64,000 nt of DNA from Corynebacterium imitans. GTDB lineage: Bacteria > Actinomycetota > Actinomycetes > Mycobacteriales > Mycobacteriaceae. Below the pieces are notes generated by a model. The model made no database searches. It worked only from the letters and a program-made list of their open reading frames with translations, and was not told where the DNA came from. Position 1 is the stretch's first letter. Every line of letters begins with the position of its first letter. This document shows, one piece after another, positions 1-8,655 of the stretch. The position numbers and the translations under genes are program-made. Location of the stretch: positions 186,001 through 250,000 of the forward strand of contig NZ_CP009211.1 in the NCBI RefSeq assembly GCF_000739455.1. Direction: 5' to 3'.

Positions 1-14
1 AAACCTTTGCAATA

Positions 15-97
15 ATATCGTCATTTCCTCTTAATGCCAGTTTGGCCGCTTGCTCTTGCATGGAGCAAACGGCCGTGTGCTGGGAAAACGTGCGTTC
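15..97. other. Hairpin downstream of the YkvI-like gene
   Basis: A strong inverted repeat, GGCCGCTTGCTC / GAGCAAACGGCC with a 7-nt loop, lies at about 44-75, just past the stop of the YkvI-like gene. It has no clear T tract on either strand, so it may be an imperfect terminator or an mRNA-stabilising 3' hairpin. The rest of bases 1-97 shows no gene. Confidence 0.4.
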
Positions 98-1600
98 TTA
101 GGATTTGGTCACGATCGTGCTGCCACCGCTGCTTTCCGCGTCAGGATCCTCATCCTCAGCGTCCTCAGTTTCCCTCTCACCGAAGGAGGTAGAGACCTCG
201 CGGTCATCCTCCTCGTCGGCCCACTGCTCCGCGAAGTCCTCCTCGGTGGGGTTGTCTTTCCACGGCTCGTCCGGGCTCTTGGCGTAGTCCTCCTTGGACT
301 GCGGGTCGGTGTAGGAGACGTAGACCACGTCGCCGTCGCGGTCTTCGGGGTCGTATTCGACCTCGTCGTCGTCGACAAGCTCTTGCCCGATCTCTTCCTC
401 GAGGGAGGTCTCGAGCTCGTCGCTGTCCACGACGGAGGCGTCGATGATGTAGTCCAGCTCGCGCTGGTCGTTCTTGCTGAAGCGCTCGCGCGGGTCCAGC
501 TTCAGGCGCATCAGGTCGCGGGCGCGGCGGCGGCGATTGCCTTCCCGGCGCAGCTTCTGCGAGCCGCGCAGCCAGGCCACGGCGAGCACGAAGATGAGCA
601 GGATGCCCATGTAGCCCAGGATCGGGTACACCACGGAAACGAGCTGCTTAAAGCCGACGAAGGAGAGCACGAATCCGACGAGGCAGGCCGTAATGAAGAT
701 CGGGCGGAAGCGGGACTCGTGGCCGCGGGCGAGGCGCTTGCCCAGGGCGAAGAACATGCCGAGCGCGGTGGCGAAGATCATGCCGAAGATGATCAGCGAC
801 ATGATCAGGCCCAGCGTCGGGTTGATGTTGGTGATCAGGGTGAGCATGGGCATGTCGTCGCCAGCGATGTCGCCGACGGCGGCGAGCAGGCCGCAGGACA
901 GCAGCGCCAGCATGACCAGGTAGCCCATCCCGCCGAGGAAGCCGCCGAGTCCGGCTGCGCGGGTATCGAGCTGATTACCGCCGATCACCAGGGCCATGGA
1001 GGCCACACAGATGGCGTTCAGGCCGGTGTAGTTCAGCGAGGAGATCCACCAGTTCGGCAGGTTGGTGGAGACCTCCTGGGCTTGGATGTTGAACTGGGCC
1101 CAGTCGAGGTCAGTGTTCACCAGGGTGTAGATGCAGCCGAAGATGACAAAGAAAAGTAGCAGCGGGGTGATCGCACCCACGGCAGCGGTGACCTTGTCCA
1201 CGTCCATCATGCCGACAACCAGCACGAGGACCAGCATGAGCGTTGCGCCGATCCACACGGGCAGGCCGAATTGCTGGTTCAGGTTTGAGCCCGCACCGGC
1301 GAACATGACGAAGCCGATGGAGAACAGCGTGGTAATCGTGGCGATGTCCAGGATCCAGGACATGATCTTGCTGGAGACGTTGCCCAGCACCTCCATGTGC
1401 TCCTTCGCCTGGTAGTACGAGCCGAGCTGGAGGATCGACACCCCGGCGATGAGCATGAGCGCGGAGCTTAAGGCTGCGCCCCAGATGCCCTGGGTGCCGA
1501 AGGCGGTGAAGTATTGCATGGTTTCTTGGCCCGAGGCGAAACCGGCGCCGACGAGGACGCCAATAAACGCAAGGGAGATACCGATGGCATGTCTGAGCAT
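98..1600 (-). CDS. YkvI-like multi-spanning membrane protein with long acidic cytoplasmic tail
   Basis: Integral membrane protein of about 500 residues. Residues 1-355 carry about ten hydrophobic segments and open with an intramembrane GAGFASGQE motif as in the YkvI family (LeuT/APC-like fold, substrate unknown). The last 145 residues are hydrophilic: first Arg-rich, then strongly Asp/Glu-rich, so the tail probably lies in the cytoplasm. I chose the ATG at 1600 rather than an upstream start at 1678, because the hydrophobic domain starts right there and GGAAAG lies 10-15 nt upstream. It is co-oriented with and downstream of sigC. Transport function is inferred from the family only. Confidence 0.75.
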   Translation of the reverse strand: MLRHAIGISLAFIGVLVGAGFASGQETMQYFTAFGTQGIWGAALSSALMLIAGVSILQLGSYYQAKEHMEVLGNVSSKIMSWILDIATITTLFSIGFVMFAGAGSNLNQQFGLPVWIGATLMLVLVLVVGMMDVDKVTAAVGAITPLLLFFVIFGCIYTLVNTDLDWAQFNIQAQEVSTNLPNWWISSLNYTGLNAICVASMALVIGGNQLDTRAAGLGGFLGGMGYLVMLALLSCGLLAAVGDIAGDDMPMLTLITNINPTLGLIMSLIIFGMIFATALGMFFALGKRLARGHESRFRPIFITACLVGFVLSFVGFKQLVSVVYPILGYMGILLIFVLAVAWLRGSQKLRREGNRRRRARDLMRLKLDPRERFSKNDQRELDYIIDASVVDSDELETSLEEEIGQELVDDDEVEYDPEDRDGDVVYVSYTDPQSKEDYAKSPDEPWKDNPTEEDFAEQWADEEDDREVSTSFGERETEDAEDEDPDAESSGGSTIVTKS

Positions 1601-1678
1601 GATGTGCCCGCTGCTTTCCGTCGTTTCTGGGGTGTTCTTACACTTTCCGAGGGGTAAGTTTAGTCGGTCACATATCAA

Positions 1679-2239
1679 TTAGTGTGATTGGCCATCACTG
1701 CCGGGGGAGGCGTGAATGAGATCACGCCGGGCGCGGGCGACGCGTGAGCGGATGGTGCCCACGCGCACCCCGGCGATCGCGGCGGCTTCCTCGTAGGTGT
1801 AGCCCAGTACTTGGGTAAGGACGAGGGCTTCGCGGCGCTCGGGGCGTAAGGCGTCGAGAAGCATGCGGGCGTCGATGACGTCTGACCAGGCGTTCGGGTC
1901 GTCGGGGCTCGGCTCTTGCGCGGCGACGTCGTCGTACTCGGCGGCGGATTTCCGCGGGCGCGCCATGTCATGGCGCACCGAATCGATCCAGGCGCGGCGT
2001 GCGAGCGAGAGCAGCCACGTGCGCGCCGAGGAGCGGGCCTTGAAACGCGGTAGCGCGCCGAGCACCCGCAGATAGGTTTCTTGGGTCAGGTCGTCGGCGT
2101 GCTCAGCGCCGGCGAGGTGGGCGAGCAGGCGCCACACATCGTCTTGCGTGGCGGCAATAAATTGGGTCAACGCAGCCTTGTCGCCGCGCCCGGCTTTGAG
2201 CGCGAGTTCGGTGACGTAGTCGTCGTCAGGGCTGCTCAC
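1679..2239 (-). CDS. sigC: ECF-type RNA polymerase sigma factor SigC
   Basis: Sigma-70 family, extracytoplasmic-function type, 186 residues. Region 2 (about residues 8-80) contains DDLTQETYLRVL and the DNA-melting stretch SARTWLLSLARRAWIDS. Region 4 (about 125-178) contains RREALVLTQVLGYTYEEAAA and a helix-turn-helix. There is no anti-sigma gene beside it. The sigC-katA pairing is as in C. glutamicum, where SigC responds to failure of the cytochrome aa3 oxidase branch; that role is assumed by orthology. The start is GTG. A TAGCCT -10-like hexamer (2248-2253) lies 8 nt upstream with no Shine-Dalgarno sequence, suggesting a leaderless transcript. Confidence 0.88.
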   Translation of the reverse strand: MSSPDDDYVTELALKAGRGDKAALTQFIAATQDDVWRLLAHLAGAEHADDLTQETYLRVLGALPRFKARSSARTWLLSLARRAWIDSVRHDMARPRKSAAEYDDVAAQEPSPDDPNAWSDVIDARMLLDALRPERREALVLTQVLGYTYEEAAAIAGVRVGTIRSRVARARRDLIHASPGSDGQSH

Positions 2240-2321
2240 GAATGTTTAGGCTACCAGCGCGCGCAAAAACCCCTAGGCTGGGCGGCGTACATGTCACCAA
2301 CAGCAATGCAAGGAGTCAGCA

Positions 2322-3887
2322 ATGGCTGAGAAGAGTAAGGCAGAAGAGATTGTCGCTCGCGGCGAGCGCCCCGCAGGCAAAGACCGCACCACTCTGCTGA
2401 GCGGGCAGCCGGTCGCCTCGGAGAATATTTCGGTCACCCAGGGCCGCCAGGGGGCCAATGTGCTTGACGACGTCCACCTGATTGAGAAGCTGGCCCACTT
2501 CAACAGGGAAAACGTCCCGGAGCGTATCCCGCACGCGAAGGGCCACGGCGCCTTCGGCGAGCTGCACATTACCGAGGACGTCTCCAAGTACACCAAGGCG
2601 AAGCTGTTCCAGCCTGGGACAGTCACCCCGATGGCGGCGCGTTTCTCCACCGTCGCGGGCGAGGCCGGTTCCCCGGACACCTGGCGCGATGTACACGGCT
2701 TCGCGCTGCGTTTTTACACCGAGGACGGCAATTACGACATCGTGGGTAACAACACCCCGACGTTCTTCCTGCGCGACGGCATTAAGTTCGCCGACTTTAT
2801 CCACTCCCAGAAGCGCCAGCCCAACTCGGGCCTGCGCGACGACGAGATGCAGTGGGACTTCTGGACTCGCACGCCGGAGTCCGCGCACCAGGTGACCTAC
2901 CTGCTGGGCGACCGCGGCACCCCGAAGACCTCGCGCCACCAGGACGGCTTCGGCTCCCACACCTTCCAGTGGATCAACGAGGAGGGCACCCCGGTGTGGG
3001 TGAAGTACCACTTCAAGACCCGCCAGGGCTGGGAGTGCTTTACCGACGAGGAGGCTACCGAGAAGGCAGGCACCGATCCGGACTTCCAGCGCGCGGATCT
3101 CTTCAACGCGATCGCCGAGGGCGACTACCCGGTCTGGGACGTCAAGGTGCAGATCATGCCGTTCGAGGAGGCGAAGGACTACCGCTTTAACCCCTTCGAC
3201 CTGACCAAGACCTGGTCGCAGAAGGACTACCCGCTGATCGACGTCGGCTACTTCGTGCTCAATCGCAACCCGAAGAACTTCCACGCCCAGATCGAGCAGC
3301 TCGCGCTCGACCCGGCCAACCTGGTCCCGGGTGTGGGTCTGTCGCCGGACCGCATGCTGCAGGCCCGCGTGTTCGCCTACTCGGATCAGCAGCGCTACCG
3401 CATCGGCACGAACTACAAGGACCTGCCGGTCAATCGCCCGATCAACGAGGTGAACACCTACGCCGAGCGTGGCAGCATGGCCTACTTCTTCAACGAGGAG
3501 AACGAGCCGAACTACACGCCGAACCGCACCGACAAGGGCGCGGGCTACCTGGACAATGGCGAGGATTCCTCCTCCAACTTCACCGATTACGGCCAGGCGG
3601 CAAACCTCTACGTCAACCCGGACCCGCACGGTACCGATCTGGTGCGCGAGGCCTACGTCAAGCACGCCGAGGACGACGACTTCGGCCAGGCCGGCACGCT
3701 CTACCGCGACGTCTTCGACGACGCGGAAAAGGAGCGCTTCGTCCACAACATCACCAACAAGATGCTGGCAATTAAGAACAAGGACGTCGAAGAGCGCGTC
3801 TACGCCTACTGGGGCAAGGTCGACGCGGACCTGGAGACCAAGGTTCGCGAGTCCCTGGCGAAGAAACGTGCTGAGCAGGAGAAGTAG
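2322..3887 (+). CDS. katA: Catalase (monofunctional heme catalase)
   Basis: Converts two hydrogen peroxide to water and oxygen in the cytoplasm. At 521 residues it is the size of a small-subunit clade catalase. The active-site histidine is His71 in PHAKGHGAFG. The distal Asn lies in DIVGNNTPTFF, and the heme-ligating Tyr in RVFAYSDQQRYRIG near residue 353. A strong AAGGAG at 2310-2315 fixes the ATG. It is divergent from sigC with an 82-bp shared promoter region. A large hairpin follows the stop. The assignment is secure. Confidence 0.97.
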   Translation: MAEKSKAEEIVARGERPAGKDRTTLLSGQPVASENISVTQGRQGANVLDDVHLIEKLAHFNRENVPERIPHAKGHGAFGELHITEDVSKYTKAKLFQPGTVTPMAARFSTVAGEAGSPDTWRDVHGFALRFYTEDGNYDIVGNNTPTFFLRDGIKFADFIHSQKRQPNSGLRDDEMQWDFWTRTPESAHQVTYLLGDRGTPKTSRHQDGFGSHTFQWINEEGTPVWVKYHFKTRQGWECFTDEEATEKAGTDPDFQRADLFNAIAEGDYPVWDVKVQIMPFEEAKDYRFNPFDLTKTWSQKDYPLIDVGYFVLNRNPKNFHAQIEQLALDPANLVPGVGLSPDRMLQARVFAYSDQQRYRIGTNYKDLPVNRPINEVNTYAERGSMAYFFNEENEPNYTPNRTDKGAGYLDNGEDSSSNFTDYGQAANLYVNPDPHGTDLVREAYVKHAEDDDFGQAGTLYRDVFDDAEKERFVHNITNKMLAIKNKDVEERVYAYWGKVDADLETKVRESLAKKRAEQEK

Positions 3888-3922
3888 TTTCTCCTTCGCT
3901 GCGTAAGCCAGTGTGAGCCACT

Positions 3923-3958
3923 GCCCGTGACAGTCTGCGGCCGCGGACTGTCACGGGC
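3923..3958 (+). terminator. Hairpin after katA
   Basis: A 13-bp perfect inverted repeat (GCCCGTGACAGTC and its complement) surrounds a 10-nt loop, with a second short hairpin (CATGAC/GTCATG) immediately after. A T-rich stretch is only partial (CTTTTG). It is the likely terminator between katA and the ABC transporter operon. Confidence 0.65.
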
Positions 3959-4031
3959 ATGACTTTTGTCATGCGCAATTGGTGACAAACGCTTCTACCA
4001 GCTGTGATGCCTTCTCGGCAGGCTAGAAGCC

Positions 4032-4973
4032 ATGGAAAACGCCATCGAAGTACGAAATCTACAACGCCGTTACGGCGAGTTCACCGCAGTCGACGGCATC
4101 AGCCTCCACGTCGCGCGCGGCGAGACATACGGGCTGCTCGGCACCAACGGCGCGGGCAAAACGTCCACCCTGGAAATCCTGGAGGGGCTTGCACTCCCCA
4201 CCTCAGGCGAGGCGCGCGTGTTGGGGATGGACCCCGTGGCAGACCGCGCACGGTTGCGACCGCACACGGGTATCATGCTGCAATCCGGTGGACTGCCGCG
4301 TGCGCTGTCCGTAGATGAAACGCTGAAGATGTGGGCGAGCACGTGCACGTCGCCGCAGCCTATCGACGACGTGCTGGCGGACGTGCAGTTAACGCATAAG
4401 CGCGACGTGAAGGTGGGAGCCCTGTCCGGCGGCGAGCAACGCCGCCTCGACCTTGCGTGCGCGCTGCTGGGAAGTCCGGATGTGGTGTTTCTGGACGAGC
4501 CAACCACCGGGCTGGACCCGGAGTCACGACGCCGCGTGTGGGCGCTCCTGCGCGAGCTGAAAAGCCGCGGGGTCACCATCGTGTTGACCACGCATTACCT
4601 GGAAGAAGCCGAGTTCCTTTGCGACCGCATCGCGATCATGCACGGCGGCCGCATCGAAGTTGAGGGCACGACCGCGGAGCTGACGAACACCGTGGCTTCC
4701 ACGATCGATTTCCTACTGCCAAGAGGCCAGGTGTCTGAGTTGCCGACCCTGCCCGGATCGTTGGTGCACAAAGAGGACACCTCCGAGGGCGTCCAGGTAT
4801 CGGTCCACACCTCCCAGCTGCAGGATGACGCTTTTGCGATCCTGCAGTGGGCGCGTGAGCAGGGCGTCGAGCTTTCCCAATTTGCGGCACAACCCGCAAG
4901 TTTGGAGCGCGTCTTCCACGGCATCGCAGAAGCGAAGAATACCCACACCACCGGAAAGGACGAAGCAGCATGA
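4032..4973 (+). CDS. ABC transporter ATP-binding protein (ABC-2 exporter)
   Basis: Cytoplasmic ATPase of an ABC-2 type exporter, 313 residues. It has Walker A GTNGAGKT (37-44), signature LSGGE (about 130), Walker B VVFLDEPTTG and the H-loop in VLTTHYLEEAE. The C-terminal 90 residues are an accessory domain typical of drug or antibiotic exporters. First gene of a four-gene unit (ATPase, permease, histidine kinase, response regulator) with 4-bp overlaps or short gaps. The set resembles self-inducing cell-envelope or drug-efflux modules; the substrate is not visible in the sequence. Confidence 0.9.
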   Translation: MENAIEVRNLQRRYGEFTAVDGISLHVARGETYGLLGTNGAGKTSTLEILEGLALPTSGEARVLGMDPVADRARLRPHTGIMLQSGGLPRALSVDETLKMWASTCTSPQPIDDVLADVQLTHKRDVKVGALSGGEQRRLDLACALLGSPDVVFLDEPTTGLDPESRRRVWALLRELKSRGVTIVLTTHYLEEAEFLCDRIAIMHGGRIEVEGTTAELTNTVASTIDFLLPRGQVSELPTLPGSLVHKEDTSEGVQVSVHTSQLQDDAFAILQWAREQGVELSQFAAQPASLERVFHGIAEAKNTHTTGKDEAA

Positions 4974-5773
4974 GCACCACCACGATGCATCCCACCAACC
5001 ACGCCACGCGCAGGCTGCGGTCGCTCGGTCGTGCCGAATGGCTGCAGTTCACCCGCAACCGGTTGCTTGTGTTCACCGGCCTCGTCTTCCCGCTGCTCTT
5101 GCCCCTCTTCCTGTGGCTGGTCGGGGACCAGTCGGTCGGCTCGACTGCGGCGGCGTCTGAAGTGTTCGTGCTGTTCGCGCTCAGCTTTGGCGTGTTCTAC
5201 CCCGCGCTTTCCATGGCGGTGACCAGGCGCGATGAGGGCGTGCTGAAGCGCTTGCGCACAGGCGAATCCCGCGATTGGGAGCTCTTGACCGCCATCTGCC
5301 TCCCGCTCGCCGCCCTCACGCTTGCGCTGATGGTCATTGTGGTCGTGGCGTTTTCGACCATGTCTATGGTGCTCCCGGTTGCTCCGCCAGTGCCGCATGT
5401 GTGGCCGAAGAACCCCTTGATCATGGTGCTTGCGATACTGCTCGGCATCGCTGTCTCCCACGGGTTGGCGATGCTGACCAGTCGTTTTACCGAAAACGCG
5501 GAGGGCGCGCAGATCACGTCCATGCCGGTGCTGATGCTCGTGATCTTCTCGCAGACCGGGATCCGTGAGTACCTGCCGGAAGGCATCGCAGGCATCATCG
5601 ATCGAACTCCCTTTGCGCTGGCAAGCGACGTTTTCCGTGATGGGTGGGTCGGCGAGGAATCCTTCGGCTCGCTGTTGGCAGATGCGGCGACGCCGCTGCT
5701 TCTGCTCGCGGTGTGGGCCGCGGTACTGCTCGCGGTGGGGTACCGCCGCATGCGCTGGGAAACGCACCGCTAG
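4970..5773 (+). CDS. ABC-2 type transporter permease
   Basis: Membrane subunit of 267 residues with six predicted hydrophobic segments in an ABC-2 arrangement. These include LVFTGLVFPLLLPLFLW near the N-terminus and a final segment before the Arg-rich end. It overlaps the ATPase gene by 4 bp (ATGA), indicating translational coupling and one complex. The exported substrate cannot be inferred; the adjacent two-component system suggests it is induced by the compound it exports or by envelope stress. Confidence 0.87.
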   Translation: MSTTTMHPTNHATRRLRSLGRAEWLQFTRNRLLVFTGLVFPLLLPLFLWLVGDQSVGSTAAASEVFVLFALSFGVFYPALSMAVTRRDEGVLKRLRTGESRDWELLTAICLPLAALTLALMVIVVVAFSTMSMVLPVAPPVPHVWPKNPLIMVLAILLGIAVSHGLAMLTSRFTENAEGAQITSMPVLMLVIFSQTGIREYLPEGIAGIIDRTPFALASDVFRDGWVGEESFGSLLADAATPLLLLAVWAAVLLAVGYRRMRWETHR

Positions 5774-5805
5774 CGGTGCAAGCGCTGCTACCCTCGGAGC
5801 ACACT

Positions 5806-6969
5806 ATGACGCACACGCAGCCCCTTCCCGCGGCGAGAAGTTCGGAGTCGGACTACTCGTCGCGGTTCCTCAAACTCAACCGGTGGTCGCTCATCGGGAT
5901 GCTGTGGCTGTTTGTCGTGGCTTTTTCCTCCGTTGTCTTGGACCGCTCGGGTGAGGTCGGCGCGGAGACGTTCGTGGGTGTGGCCGTCGCGGTCGCGGCG
6001 TGCCTTGTCGGGGCGATGGTGCTGGAGACCAGGCCGGAGCTTCGTCTTGAGGCGAGCGCCCACGGCGGCCACTGGCTGCAGTGGGGGTTATCCGCGCACC
6101 TGCTCGTTTTGGCAGTGTGCGTAGCCGCGTTCCTCTTCGGCCCGGCGCAGTGGAAGGCGGCGTCGGCAATCGCGCTGGGGGCCGTCTTCTTCAGCGTGCT
6201 GATAGCCTTTCTGCCGTTCTTGGCCAAGAAATGGGCGTGGACTGGGCTTGCGCTCGTGGCTGCGTTTGTGCTCGTGGCCGCATTCGGCTCGGTGGAGACT
6301 GCTGCGATCGTGCTGGCTTACAGCATTGCGTGCGCGGTGACGGTGCCCTTTACCAAGTGGTTTTCCCGCGCGATGATTGAAACGGAGCGCGCCCGCCGCC
6401 TCGAGTCGCAGCTAACCGCCGCCGAAGAGCGTTTGCGCATGTCGCAGGATCTCCACGACACGATGGGACAGCACCTCGCGGCGCTGACGATCAAGTCACA
6501 GCTCGCGCTCGCGCTCGCCGAGCGCGATGACCCGCGCGTGCCCCAGGAGCTGCGTCAGCTGCATGAGCTCACACAGCGCGCCGCCTCCGATATGCGCAGC
6601 GTGGTCAATAACTACCGCACTCCCGACCTGGCCACCGAGCTCGCGAGCGCGAAGCAGGTGCTCGCCGGCGCCGGTGCTGAGGTCACGGTAACGGGAACCA
6701 GCGAGGACGTGCACCCGGAGCTGCGCGAGACCGCCGCCTGGTTCGTACGCGAGACCACGACGAATATCCTCCGTCATTCCCAGGCGACGGCCGTGTCATT
6801 CGAGATGCAACCGCGCGAGGTCACGGTGACCAACAACAATCCCCAGCCCGGGGAAGGCGGGGGCACTGGCTTGGAGGGGCTGCGGCGTCGGGCGGCTGAG
6901 CACGGGGCGTCGATTAGCGTGGAGCGCAGCGCTGAACGCTTTTGCGTCCAGCTTAAGGAGGACGCATGA
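5806..6969 (+). CDS. Sensor histidine kinase (DesK/LiaS-like, HisKA_3)
   Basis: Membrane-bound sensor of 387 residues. The N-terminal 190 residues contain about six hydrophobic segments with no obvious extracellular domain, so it probably senses within the membrane. The HisKA_3 dimerisation motif DLHDTMGQHLAAL carries the phospho-accepting His217. The ATPase domain has TNILRHSQA (N box) and a Gly-rich GGGTGLEGLRRRAAE. The ATG at 5806 was chosen because upstream sequence overlaps the permease. The stop overlaps the response regulator by 4 bp. It should phosphorylate the following regulator. Confidence 0.88.
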   Translation: MTHTQPLPAARSSESDYSSRFLKLNRWSLIGMLWLFVVAFSSVVLDRSGEVGAETFVGVAVAVAACLVGAMVLETRPELRLEASAHGGHWLQWGLSAHLLVLAVCVAAFLFGPAQWKAASAIALGAVFFSVLIAFLPFLAKKWAWTGLALVAAFVLVAAFGSVETAAIVLAYSIACAVTVPFTKWFSRAMIETERARRLESQLTAAEERLRMSQDLHDTMGQHLAALTIKSQLALALAERDDPRVPQELRQLHELTQRAASDMRSVVNNYRTPDLATELASAKQVLAGAGAEVTVTGTSEDVHPELRETAAWFVRETTTNILRHSQATAVSFEMQPREVTVTNNNPQPGEGGGTGLEGLRRRAAEHGASISVERSAERFCVQLKEDA

Positions 6970-7574
6970 TTCGGGTCGTATTGGTTGATGATGAAACGCT
7001 GGTCGCCGATTCCCTCGCCACGCTCATCGGCCTAGAGGAGGACATCGACGTGGTGCACGTCGCCTACTCGGGCGCAGACTTGCTCGCGTGGTGGGAGGCG
7101 CTGCCAGCCGCTGCGCGCCCGGATGTCGTGGTGACCGACCTGCAGCTCGGGGCGGGGGAGGCGGATGGCATTGCTCTTGCCTCGCTTATCGACGCCCACG
7201 TGGTCGTCGTCACCAGCCACGCAAGGCCTAACGTTGTGCGGCGGGCCCTGGATTCCAAAGTGCTCGGCATTCTGCCAAAGACGGCTGCGGCCGGTGAGCT
7301 CGCGGCTGCGGTACGGGCGGCGGAGGCGGGCAAGCGCTACGTCGACCCTGAGCTCGCGGCCGCCACGATTGCCGCCGGCGAATCGCCGCTGACCGAGCGG
7401 GAGGCCGAGGTACTCGAGCTGGTGGGCAAGGGCGGCTCGATCGAGGCCATCGCCGCGGCGGCGCACCTGGCGGCCGGCACGACGCGGAACTACATCTCCT
7501 CCGCGATTGCGAAAACCGGGGCGGAAAACCGCTTCGAGGCCTACACCATCGCCCGCGAGCGAGGTTGGGTGTAA
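6966..7574 (+). CDS. LuxR-family response regulator (NarL/FixJ type)
   Basis: A 202-residue transcription factor. The receiver domain (1-120) has acidic residues DD near position 9, the phosphorylation site Asp58 in VVVTDLQLG and Lys in GILPKTA. The C-terminal HTH (about 140-200) contains LTEREAEVLELVGKGGSIEAI. It overlaps the kinase gene by 4 bp, so kinase and regulator are a pair. The most likely target is its own ABC transporter operon, which is inference. It converges closely with mrpG (7-bp gap). Confidence 0.9.
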   Translation: MIRVVLVDDETLVADSLATLIGLEEDIDVVHVAYSGADLLAWWEALPAAARPDVVVTDLQLGAGEADGIALASLIDAHVVVVTSHARPNVVRRALDSKVLGILPKTAAAGELAAAVRAAEAGKRYVDPELAAATIAAGESPLTEREAEVLELVGKGGSIEAIAAAAHLAAGTTRNYISSAIAKTGAENRFEAYTIARERGWV

Positions 7575-7581
7575 CCCCGCC

Positions 7582-7920
7582 CTAGCGCGGCACGTTGCGC
7601 AGCGTCTTGTCCTTGGCATCCACCACGGTGACGCCGTGGATGGAGCGGCCGATGACGAAGGAGCCGACGGAGCCGATGATCCACACGCCCGCGATCGCGA
7701 GGATGGCGCGGATGAAGTCGTTGATGACGAAGCCGTCGGTCGACCAGCTCATCAGCAGGTTCGCCACGATCAGCAGAGGAAACGCCAGGCAGACGAGCGG
7801 GCCGAGCAGGTTCGCTCGGGTCAGCGCGTCGGGGGCGCGCAGTTGGAGGGAGGCGGTGGCCACCACGAAGACGGTGGCGATGACCACTAGGACAGCGACG
7901 ATGATTTCGATGATGCTCAT
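7582..7920 (-). CDS. mrpG: Na+/H+ antiporter subunit G (MrpG)
   Basis: Small membrane subunit of the Mrp/Mnh cation:proton antiporter, 112 residues with three hydrophobic segments and a polar C-terminus. A longer reading frame exists upstream, but the ATG at 7918-7920 shares a base with the mrpF stop (TAATG), so that start is chosen. Last gene of the operon mrpA-C-D-E-F-G. The family is assigned mainly by length, topology and position. Confidence 0.85.
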   Translation of the reverse strand: MSIIEIIVAVLVVIATVFVVATASLQLRAPDALTRANLLGPLVCLAFPLLIVANLLMSWSTDGFVINDFIRAILAIAGVWIIGSVGSFVIGRSIHGVTVVDAKDKTLRNVPR

Positions 7921-8186
7921 TAGCGGCGTCCTCTCGAGATGATGCGGGCCATGGAAATCGTCGGGATCGCGCCGCAGACGAGTGCGGCCAAAATGGCGAT
8001 CTCGTAGGTGATCATGCTGGGGGTAAACAGCGTCCACACCAGGTAGATGGCGGCCATGGAGTAGAAGATGAGGTCTGCGAGCACCGAGCGGGACAGCTCA
8101 TCCTTGGTTAGGACGAGCTTGGCCAAACCCGCGAGCAGGCTCAGCGCCATGACGATGATGCAGACGGTCATGATGGTCTGGAACAT
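7920..8186 (-). CDS. mrpF: Na+/H+ antiporter subunit F (MrpF)
   Basis: An 88-residue subunit with three transmembrane helices of the multi-subunit Mrp antiporter, in the usual place between mrpE and mrpG. The stop overlaps the mrpG start by one base and a 3-bp gap separates it from mrpE, so the subunits are translationally coupled. Confidence 0.88.
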   Translation of the reverse strand: MFQTIMTVCIIVMALSLLAGLAKLVLTKDELSRSVLADLIFYSMAAIYLVWTLFTPSMITYEIAILAALVCGAIPTISMARIISRGRR

Positions 8187-8189
8187 GGG

Positions 8190-8654
8190 CTAGTCCATCC
8201 TTTCGGCGGCAGGCAGGTTCTCTGCGTGCTTGTGGTCCAGGTCGGGGCCTAAGTGCTTATAGGGCTTCCACAGGACCTTGGAGGCGTCGATAGGCGTGTC
8301 CTTGAGCTCGGGCCTTAAGCGCTCCTCCATGTCGGCGAGGTCCTCGATCACCTCGAGCGGGTCGTCGCCAAAGGCTGCCTGCACGATGAGCAGGTCGCTG
8401 CCGTCTTCCGACGCCGCGTGGCGGAAACCCAGCGAGAGGGTGCCCGGGGTGGCGGTAATCGAGGTGGAAAACCAGAAGCGGTCCCAGTCCGTGCGCACCC
8501 GCAGCGGGTAGAAGATCACGCAAGGCCGCATGCCGGTGTCCGGTTTGAACGCGGCGATGGTGGCGTCGATGCCTGCGGCGTAAATTTCCTTGATCAGCCA
8601 GGCGCTGTAGCCGATGGCGTGACCGATGCTTTTGAGTGCAGATTGCTTTGCCAT
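8190..8654 (-). CDS. mrpE: Na+/H+ antiporter subunit E (MrpE)
   Basis: MrpE-family protein of 154 residues. The N-terminal half is amphipathic with one clear hydrophobic segment. The central FYPLRVRTDWDRFWFSTSIT and TPGTLSLG match the MrpE core, and the C-terminal domain is acidic and soluble. The ATG at 8652-8654 sits one base from the mrpD stop, whereas the longer upstream frame is an mrpD shadow. It is needed with MrpF and MrpG for assembly of the antiporter. Confidence 0.88.
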   Translation of the reverse strand: MAKQSALKSIGHAIGYSAWLIKEIYAAGIDATIAAFKPDTGMRPCVIFYPLRVRTDWDRFWFSTSITATPGTLSLGFRHAASEDGSDLLIVQAAFGDDPLEVIEDLADMEERLRPELKDTPIDASKVLWKPYKHLGPDLDHKHAENLPAAERMD

Positions 8655-8655
8655 G